From the NCBI RefSeq assembly GCF_900111675.1, contig NZ_FOHO01000004.1:124001-188000 (forward strand): 64,000 bases of DNA, in the 5' to 3' direction. Shown one piece after another: positions 58,972-64,000 of the stretch; the first letter of the stretch is position 1, and each line of letters starts with the position of its first letter. Source of the stretch: Paracoccus homiensis. GTDB taxonomy: Bacteria; Pseudomonadota; Alphaproteobacteria; Rhodobacterales; Rhodobacteraceae. The position numbers and the translations under genes are program-made. The notes beneath the pieces were generated by a model. That model was not told the origin of the DNA. It worked only from the letters and a program-made list of their open reading frames with translations, and searched no databases.

Positions 58972-60278
58972 CCCTGTCCCTGATCGCCCTTGCCATCCTG
59001 CTCATGATGGTCTTTGCCCGCGTGCCCATTGCCTTTGCAATGGCGCTGGTGGGCGGGATCGGCTTTGCGCTGCTGCGCGGCTGGGGTCCGGCGGGCGCGA
59101 TGGTGGGCAATGCGGTGTTTGAAACCGGGCTGAACTATTCGCTGTCCGTCGTGCCGCTGTTCATCTTCATGGGCAATGTCCTGGCCGGGTCGGGCATCGC
59201 GCAGGGCCTGTTTTCCGCCGCCGACCGGGTCTTTGGACGGATGCGCGGTGGGCTTGCCATGGCCACGGTCCTGTCCTGCGGCGGTTTTTCGGCCGTCTGC
59301 GGGTCCTCGCTGGCGACGGCGGCAACCATGTCCAAGGTCACCATGCCCTCGATGCGGCGCTTTGGTTACTCCGACAGCCTTGCCACCGGCGCCATCGCCG
59401 CGGGCGGCACGCTTGGCATCCTGATCCCGCCATCGGTCGTGCTGATCATCTTCGGCCTGCTGACCGAGGCCGATATCGGCAAGCTGTTCCTTGCGGGCAT
59501 CATTCCCGGCATTCTGGGGATCATCGGCTATCTTCTGGCCGTCATGGTCGCCGTGCGCCTGCGCCCCGAACTGGCCCCGCAGGTCAAAGAGGTTCAGCCG
59601 ATGTCACGGCGCGATGCGATCAGCGTCGTGGCCGTGCTGGCGCTGTTCGTCTTTATCATGGCCGGGATCTATGGCGGGTTCTTCACCCCGATCGAGGCCG
59701 CCGGGATGGGTGCCGCCGCCGCGCTGCTGATCGCGGCGCTGACCGGGGGGCTGACCCGCGCGGGGCTGTGGACCGCCTTTCTGGACAGCGCGACCGCCTC
59801 GGCGATGATCTTCGCCATCATCATCGGGGCCGAGATCTTTGGCAATTTCGTCAGCTTCGCGGGCCTGCCCGACGGGCTGTCGGACCTGATCGAACAGATG
59901 GGCCTGTCGCCCTGGGCCGTGCTGCTGCTGATCGTCGCGATCTATATGGTGCTGGGCTGTTTTCTGGAAAGCCTGTCGATGATCCTGCTGACGGTGCCGG
60001 TGTTCTATCCGCTGGTCTCGGGTCTGGATTTCGGGCTGGGCGTGCTACAGGATCCCGACGCCGTGCTGATCTGGTTCGCGATCATCGTCGTCGTCGTGAC
60101 GGAAATCAGCCTGATAACGCCGCCGATCGGGATGAATGTGTTCGTCCTGCGTTCGGTCCTGCCGGATGTGCCGCTGGCAACGATCTTTCGCGGGGTGCTG
60201 CCGTTCTGGATCGCGGATATCTTCCGTCTGGCGATCATCATCGCCCTGCCGATCCTGTCGCTGTATCTTGCGACCTGA
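58968..60278 (+). CDS. TRAP transporter large permease (DctM family)
   Basis: A 436-residue protein with about 12 helices and the DctM signatures: VPLFIFMGNVLAGSGIAQGLF near residues 62-82, SCGGFSAVCGSSLATAATMSKVTMPSM near 103-129 and GTLGILIPPSVVLIIFG near 145-161. It provides the ion-coupled channel of the importer encoded with DctP and DctQ. Last structural gene of the fahA-maiA-dctPQM unit; the MarR gene follows 54 bp later. Confidence 0.9.
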   Translation: MTLSLIALAILLMMVFARVPIAFAMALVGGIGFALLRGWGPAGAMVGNAVFETGLNYSLSVVPLFIFMGNVLAGSGIAQGLFSAADRVFGRMRGGLAMATVLSCGGFSAVCGSSLATAATMSKVTMPSMRRFGYSDSLATGAIAAGGTLGILIPPSVVLIIFGLLTEADIGKLFLAGIIPGILGIIGYLLAVMVAVRLRPELAPQVKEVQPMSRRDAISVVAVLALFVFIMAGIYGGFFTPIEAAGMGAAAALLIAALTGGLTRAGLWTAFLDSATASAMIFAIIIGAEIFGNFVSFAGLPDGLSDLIEQMGLSPWAVLLLIVAIYMVLGCFLESLSMILLTVPVFYPLVSGLDFGLGVLQDPDAVLIWFAIIVVVVTEISLITPPIGMNVFVLRSVLPDVPLATIFRGVLPFWIADIFRLAIIIALPILSLYLAT

Positions 60279-60332
60279 CCCAGCCGCCACAGGCCGTCAT
60301 CCCGGCCCGTGGCCCGAATACCGGACCCAGAT

Positions 60333-60794
60333 GTGAGCATCGAGACCTTCTTTCCCTATCGCCTTGCCATCGTGGCCGAAGCCTTTTCGCGGCAACTGGT
60401 GGCCGTTTATGGCCAGGAACACGGCCTGACGCGCGAGGAGTGGCGATTGCTGTTCCTGCTGGAAGGGGCCGGAGCGCTGGATTCGCTGCAATTGTCGCAG
60501 CGCACCTCGCTGGACAAGGTGCAGGTCAGCCGCGCGGCCAGCCGGTTGCAGGACAAGGGCCTGATCACACGAGAGATTCTGGGTTCCGACCGCCGCCTGC
60601 GCAACTATGCGATCACACCGGCGGGGCGCGATCTGTTCGGGCGGGCCTTTGCCGGCGTTCGGGCCCGCGCCGAGGGGATCCTGCAGGCGATGTCACAGGA
60701 CGACCGCGCCGCGCTGATCCAGGGGGTCGAGGCACTTGGCCGCGCCATCGCCGACAGCGACGGATCGGCCCCACAGCCACCGAAAAAACCCTAG
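60333..60794 (+). CDS. MarR-family regulator (downstream of the TRAP genes)
   Basis: A GTG at 60333 aligns the N terminus (SIETFFPYRLAIVAEAFSRQL) with the second MarR protein in this locus; a GTG at 60309 is an alternative and neither has a strong SD. The 153-residue protein has the winged helix TREEWRLLFLLEG, TSLDKVQVSRAASRLQDKGLITREILGSDRRLRNYAIT. It is probably co-transcribed with the fahA operon and its stop overlaps that of the convergent MarR gene by 4 bp. Ligand likely an aromatic acid. Confidence 0.82.
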   Translation: MSIETFFPYRLAIVAEAFSRQLVAVYGQEHGLTREEWRLLFLLEGAGALDSLQLSQRTSLDKVQVSRAASRLQDKGLITREILGSDRRLRNYAITPAGRDLFGRAFAGVRARAEGILQAMSQDDRAALIQGVEALGRAIADSDGSAPQPPKKP

Positions 60795-61213
60795 CCGTCA
60801 GACAGTTGCGCCAGGGCGCGGCGCAGGGCCGGACCGTCTTTGCCCAGTTCGGCCAACAACTCGTCCTGAAACTGGGTCGCGATGCGGCCCAGACGCAGCA
60901 TCAGGTCACGCCCCTCATCGGTCAGCTCCAACACGATCAGCCGCCGATCCGTCCGGTGCCCGTCCTTGCGCAGCAATCCCGCCTGTTCCAGCCGGGTCGC
61001 GGCGCGGCTGACCATTGATTTGTCCAGATTGACCCGCGCGTGAATGTCGCGGACGCTGACCGCGCCCGAGTGATCCAGATGCGCCAGAACCCGCCATTCC
61101 GGGATCGTCAGCCCGGCCTCTTGCGCATAGCGCGCGGCAAAGCGGCGGCTGATCTGGGCCGCGGCCACCGACAGCCGATAGGGCAGAAACTCATCCAGCT
61201 GAAAACTCATCAT
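60791..61213 (-). CDS. MarR-family regulator divergent from hmgA
   Basis: A 140-residue MarR protein with winged helix LTIPEWRVLAHLDHSG, VNLDKSMVSRAATRLEQAGLLRKDGHRTDRRLIVLEL. It is clearly paralogous to the neighbouring MarR protein. It diverges from hmgA across 129 bp that hold an extended palindrome overlapping the hmgA promoter, so it is the prime candidate repressor of hmgA and, through the shared box, of fahA. A homogentisate-pathway metabolite is the probable inducer. Confidence 0.85.
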   Translation of the reverse strand: MMSFQLDEFLPYRLSVAAAQISRRFAARYAQEAGLTIPEWRVLAHLDHSGAVSVRDIHARVNLDKSMVSRAATRLEQAGLLRKDGHRTDRRLIVLELTDEGRDLMLRLGRIATQFQDELLAELGKDGPALRRALAQLSDG

Positions 61214-61277
61214 GCCTCCTGACCGCCCCTAGACAGCAAGATTTCATTGCCCGCGCAACAGAAATCCGATGCCGCGA

Positions 61278-61324
61278 TTGACTTTGTTGCTTTCACAACG
61301 ATATATTCGTTGCAATCGCAATGA
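61278..61324 (+). promoter_or_regulatory. hmgA promoter with extended MarR-type palindrome
   Basis: TTGACT (61278-61283) and TATATT (61302-61307) form a promoter with an 18-bp spacer. CAACGATATATTCGTTG (61296-61312) is a perfect 6-bp-arm dyad over the -10 box. It extends outward: TTGTTGC-N6-AACGA (61284-61301) on one side and its near inverse TCGTT-N6-GCAATGA (61307-61324) on the other, giving a 41-bp imperfect palindrome. The TTGTTGC-N6-AACGA half recurs upstream of fahA. Position over the promoter predicts repression. Confidence 0.72.
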
Positions 61325-61342
61325 ATCGGAACAGGAGGCCGC

Positions 61343-62704
61343 ATGACCACCCACGACCTGCCCAAGGGCATGATCCGCGCCGCCGGCACCACCGGAACCC
61401 ATGCGGGCTACATGCCCGGTTTCGGCAATGATTTTGAAACCGAGGCCCTGCCCGACGCCCTGCCCCAAGGGCAGAACAGCCCGCAGAAATGCAATTACGG
61501 TCTTTACGCCGAACAGCTGTCCGGCACCGCCTTCACCGCGCCGCGCGGCCAGAATGAACGCACCTGGTGCTATCGCATCCGGCCTTCGGTCCATCATACC
61601 GGGCGCTTTTCGCCCATCGAGGTGCCGCATTGGAAGACGGCACCGAATATCGTGCCGAACGTGACCAGCCTTGGGCAATATCGCTGGGACCCGATCCCGG
61701 TGCCGGATCAGCCGCTGACCTGGATCACCGGCATGCGCACGATCACCACGGCGGGCGACGTGAACACCCAGACCGGCATGGCCAGCCATGTCTATCTGGT
61801 CACGCAATCCATGCAGGATGAGTATTTCTTTTCCGCCGACAGCGAATTGCTGGTCGTGCCGCAGGAAGGCCGGCTGCGGTTCTGCACCGAACTGGGCGTG
61901 ATCGACCTTGAGCCCAAGGAAATCGCGATCCTGCCGCGTGGGCTGGTCTACCGGGTCGAGCTGCTGGACGGCCCCGCCCGCGGCTTTGTCTGCGAGAACT
62001 ATGGACAGAAATTCGACCTGCCCGACCGCGGCCCGATCGGCGCGAACTGCCTGGCGAACCCGCGCGACTTCAAATCCCCCGTCGCCGCCTTCGAGGATCG
62101 CGAAGTGCCCAGCCGCGTCGTCATCAAATGGTGCGGCCAGTTTCACGAAACCCATATCGGCCACAGCCCGCTGGATGTGGTGGCGTGGCACGGCAACTAT
62201 TGCGCCTACAAGTATGATCTGCGGACATACTCCCCTGTTGGCGCGATCCTGTTCGACCATCCCGATCCGTCGATCTTCACCGTGCTGACCGCCCCGTCGG
62301 GTCAGGCGGGCACCGCGAATATCGATTTCGTGCTGTTCCGCGAACGCTGGATGGTGGCGGAACACAGCTTCCGCCCGCCCTGGTATCACAAGAACATCAT
62401 GTCCGAACTGATGGGCAATATCTACGGTCAGTATGACGCCAAGCCGCAGGGCTTTGCGCCGGGCAGCATCAGCCTGCACAATTGCATGTTGCCCCATGGC
62501 CCGGATCGCGATGCCTTCGAAGGTGCCAGCAACGCCGATCTGAAACCCGAAAAGCTGGACAACACCATGTCCTTCATGTTCGAGACCCGCTTTCCGCAGC
62601 ATCTGACCGAATACGCCGCCAAGGAGGCCCCGAGGCAGCAGGAATATATCGAGGTCTGGCAGCATCTGGAAAAGAAGTTCGACGGCACGCCCGGCGTGAA
62701 ATAG
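61343..62704 (+). CDS. hmgA: Homogentisate 1,2-dioxygenase
   Basis: A 453-residue enzyme with ACAGGAGG before the ATG. Landmarks are [14 protein letters not shown] near residues 27-40, [29 protein letters not shown] (catalytic His region), the cupin core [28 protein letters not shown] and the iron-ligand segment [11 protein letters not shown]. The full-length family size is matched. It opens the ring of homogentisate to maleylacetoacetate using Fe(II) and O2, supplying MaiA and FahA. Monocistronic under its own MarR-type operator. Confidence 0.95.
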   Translation: MTTHDLPKGMIRAAGTTGTHAGYMPGFGNDFETEALPDALPQGQNSPQKCNYGLYAEQLSGTAFTAPRGQNERTWCYRIRPSVHHTGRFSPIEVPHWKTAPNIVPNVTSLGQYRWDPIPVPDQPLTWITGMRTITTAGDVNTQTGMASHVYLVTQSMQDEYFFSADSELLVVPQEGRLRFCTELGVIDLEPKEIAILPRGLVYRVELLDGPARGFVCENYGQKFDLPDRGPIGANCLANPRDFKSPVAAFEDREVPSRVVIKWCGQFHETHIGHSPLDVVAWHGNYCAYKYDLRTYSPVGAILFDHPDPSIFTVLTAPSGQAGTANIDFVLFRERWMVAEHSFRPPWYHKNIMSELMGNIYGQYDAKPQGFAPGSISLHNCMLPHGPDRDAFEGASNADLKPEKLDNTMSFMFETRFPQHLTEYAAKEAPRQQEYIEVWQHLEKKFDGTPGVK

Positions 62705-62712
62705 CCCGACCG

Positions 62713-63174
62713 TCAGACGACGGGCACGCCCGCCTCGTCCTTGAGGGTTTTCAGCACGATTTCGGACCGCACCTGCGACACCTGTGGGTGCGGCAACAGA
62801 TGCCGATGCATGAAATCGGCGAACACATCCAGATCGCGTGTCCGGACATCCAGCACATAATCCGCATCGCCCGAGACCGAAAACGCGCTGCGGATCTGCG
62901 GATGGCTGGTCACGAAACGGGCGAAGTCGTTTTCCTTCGACTGGCCGTGGCTGGACAGGTTCACCCGCACCACCGCCCGAAACCCGTAGCCCAGCTTTGC
63001 CGCGCTAAGCCGCGCGGCATAGCCCTGGATCACCCCCGCCTGTTCCAGTGCGGCACGTCGGCGCGAACATTGCGAGGCGGACAGGTTCACCACCTCTGAC
63101 AGGCTGGCATTGGTCATCGCGCCATCGCGCTGCAATGCAACCAGAATCGCGACATCATAGCTGTCCAGCTGCAT
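62713..63174 (-). CDS. Lrp/AsnC-family regulator divergent from hpd
   Basis: A 153-residue protein when started at MQLDSYDVAIL (63174); in-frame starts up to 63243 are possible. The winged helix is DVAILVALQRDGAMTNASLSEVVNLSASQCSRRRAALEQAGVI (positions about 6-48), followed by the RAM/AsnC effector domain (VRVNLSSHG, AFSVSGDADYVLDVRTRDLDVFADFMHRHLLPHPQV). It diverges from hpd, and the intergenic region contains phased AATTGC repeats. It probably activates hpd in response to tyrosine or a related aromatic amino acid. Confidence 0.86.
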   Translation of the reverse strand: MQLDSYDVAILVALQRDGAMTNASLSEVVNLSASQCSRRRAALEQAGVIQGYAARLSAAKLGYGFRAVVRVNLSSHGQSKENDFARFVTSHPQIRSAFSVSGDADYVLDVRTRDLDVFADFMHRHLLPHPQVSQVRSEIVLKTLKDEAGVPVV

Positions 63175-63195
63175 TACGCGCATCCAATCCAATCT

Positions 63196-63263
63196 ACATG
63201 CATGTTTCATGCGATTAATTGCGCCCATCCGCGCCAATTGCAAGCTTTGTGCAGGTCAATTGC
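63196..63263. promoter_or_regulatory. Lrp-type repeat array between lrp and hpd
   Basis: ACATGCATGT (63196-63205) is a perfect 10-bp palindrome. AATTGC then occurs at 63217, 63236 and 63258, the last two inside identical CAATTGC blocks 22 bp apart. Spacing of about two helical turns suits an Lrp/AsnC multimer that wraps DNA. The array ends 44 bp before the hpd start. Confidence 0.5.
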
Positions 63264-63307
63264 GGGACACTGGCTTCAACGCAACAGGATGAAAGCAGGA
63301 GGAACGC

Positions 63308-64000
63308 ATGGGCCCCTTTCCCCACAACGCCCCGAAAGCCACGATCAGCGCCGCCAACCCGGCCGGCACCGACGGGTTTGAATTCGTCGAATATGCCCAT
63401 CCCCAGCCCGAAAAGCTGGACCAGATCTTTCGCCAGATGGGCTTTGCCCCGGTCGCGCGGCACAAGACAAAGAACATCACGCTGTATCGCCAGGGCGACA
63501 TCAACTATCTGCTGAACGCCGAAGCTGACAGCCATGCCGCAGGCTTTGTCGAGGAACATGGCCCCTGCGCCCCGGCCATGGCCTGGCGCGTGGTCGATGC
63601 GCAGGTGGCGCTGAAACGTGCGCTGGATCTAGGCGCGACCGAATATACCGGCGACGGCAAATCCATCGACGCACCCGCGGTTTACGGCATCGGGGGGTCG
63701 CTTCTGTATTTCATCGACCGCTACGGCACGGAAGGCAGCGCCTATTCCGCCGATTACGACTGGCTGGACGAGGTCGATCCGCGCCCCAAGGGGTTTGGCT
63801 TCTACTATCTGGATCACCTGACCCATAACGTGATCCGCGGCAATATGGACACGTGGTACAAGTTCTACCACGACACCTTCAATTTTCGCGAGATCAAGTA
63901 TTTCGACATCAAGGGCAAACAAACCGGCCTTGTCAGCCGCGCCCTGACTTCACCTGATGGCAAGATCCGCATTCCCATCAACGAAAGCACCGACGATCAC
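63308..64000 (+). CDS. hpd: 4-hydroxyphenylpyruvate dioxygenase (3' truncated by window)
   Basis: The ATG follows GCAGGAGG; 231 residues are present before the window ends. The N-terminal VOC domain begins GTDGFEFVEYAHPQPEKLDQIFRQMGF, and the linker into the catalytic domain reads FGFYYLDHLTHNVIRGNMDTWYKFYHDTFNFREI, whose first His is an Fe(II) ligand. The enzyme converts 4-hydroxyphenylpyruvate to homogentisate, providing the substrate for HmgA. The remaining catalytic half lies to the right of the window. Confidence 0.93.
   Translation, partial: MGPFPHNAPKATISAANPAGTDGFEFVEYAHPQPEKLDQIFRQMGFAPVARHKTKNITLYRQGDINYLLNAEADSHAAGFVEEHGPCAPAMAWRVVDAQVALKRALDLGATEYTGDGKSIDAPAVYGIGGSLLYFIDRYGTEGSAYSADYDWLDEVDPRPKGFGFYYLDHLTHNVIRGNMDTWYKFYHDTFNFREIKYFDIKGKQTGLVSRALTSPDGKIRIPINESTDDH

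Noticed and set aside
61296..61312. The GATATATT core at the hmgA promoter as another copy of the kdgD/uxaA operator
   Set aside because: Similarity is limited to the -10-like GATATATT; the flanks (CAAC/GTTG) belong to the MarR palindrome instead.
1..64000. CRISPR arrays, tRNA or rRNA genes
   Set aside because: No regularly spaced direct repeats and no tRNA- or rRNA-like segments were noticed on either strand, though no dedicated search could be run.

Overview
The window is high-GC, tightly packed proteobacterial chromosome. Many genes overlap by 4 bp (ATGA junctions). TRAP, tripartite tricarboxylate and ABC importers are abundant, and there is a PQQ-alcohol oxidation locus. Together these suggest an alphaproteobacterium of the Rhodobacteraceae, most likely Paracoccus-like. 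That placement is inferred from gene content only; no rRNA or other marker gene is present. I saw no tRNA, rRNA, CRISPR array, prophage or intact transposon.

Layout. (1) 1-2322: end of a TctA permease, then an AtuA-family protein and its DUF4387 partner. (2) 2319-12187: a PQQ-dependent alcohol dehydrogenase locus. A FIST-domain protein, a hybrid kinase and a LuxR-type regulator diverge from an operon of PedF-like cytochrome c, SoxYZ-like carrier, zinc metallohydrolase, quinoprotein dehydrogenase, pentapeptide-repeat protein and a small secreted protein. (3) 12264-15810: a siderophore-interacting reductase, then a LacI regulator controlling a 2-keto-3-deoxygluconate-type kinase and a hydratase through a clear operator. 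(4) 15817-22426: a dipeptide ABC importer with an M24 (Xaa-Pro type) peptidase. (5) 22504-25364: an Old Yellow Enzyme gene bracketed by two inverted copies of a hairpin repeat, followed by a gene graveyard (CoA-transferase, IS3 transposase and TctA remnants). (6) 25404-32636: a butanediol-type dehydrogenase and a flavin monooxygenase under an AcoR-like regulator that has lost its sigma-54 contact motif, then a DMT exporter and a TerC-family protein.

(7) 32734-55375: a 23-kb sugar-acid region. An 11-gene minus-strand operon carries a TAXI-TRAP importer, a TPP enzyme, an FAD 2-hydroxyacid dehydrogenase, an IlvD/Edd dehydratase, a DapA-family lyase, an SDR, an alpha-ketoglutarate-semialdehyde dehydrogenase, an RraA-like protein, a hydroxyacid dehydrogenase and an HpcH aldolase. 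It faces kdgD. Next to it are three GntR/FCD regulators, the nickel-pincer cofactor genes larE, larB and larC, a LarA-family racemase/epimerase and a UxaA/GarD-type dehydratase. I infer that aldonates or aldarates are imported, some are epimerised by the nickel enzyme, dehydrated, and drained to 2-oxoglutarate by KdgD and the semialdehyde dehydrogenase. An 11-bp sequence shared by the kdgD and uxaA upstream regions ties these two units together.

(8) 55394-64000: tyrosine/homogentisate degradation. It holds fahA-maiA in one operon with a DctPQM TRAP importer, two MarR regulators, hmgA, an Lrp-type regulator and a truncated hpd. The fahA and hmgA promoters share a TTGTTGC-N6-AACGA box, so one regulator probably controls both.
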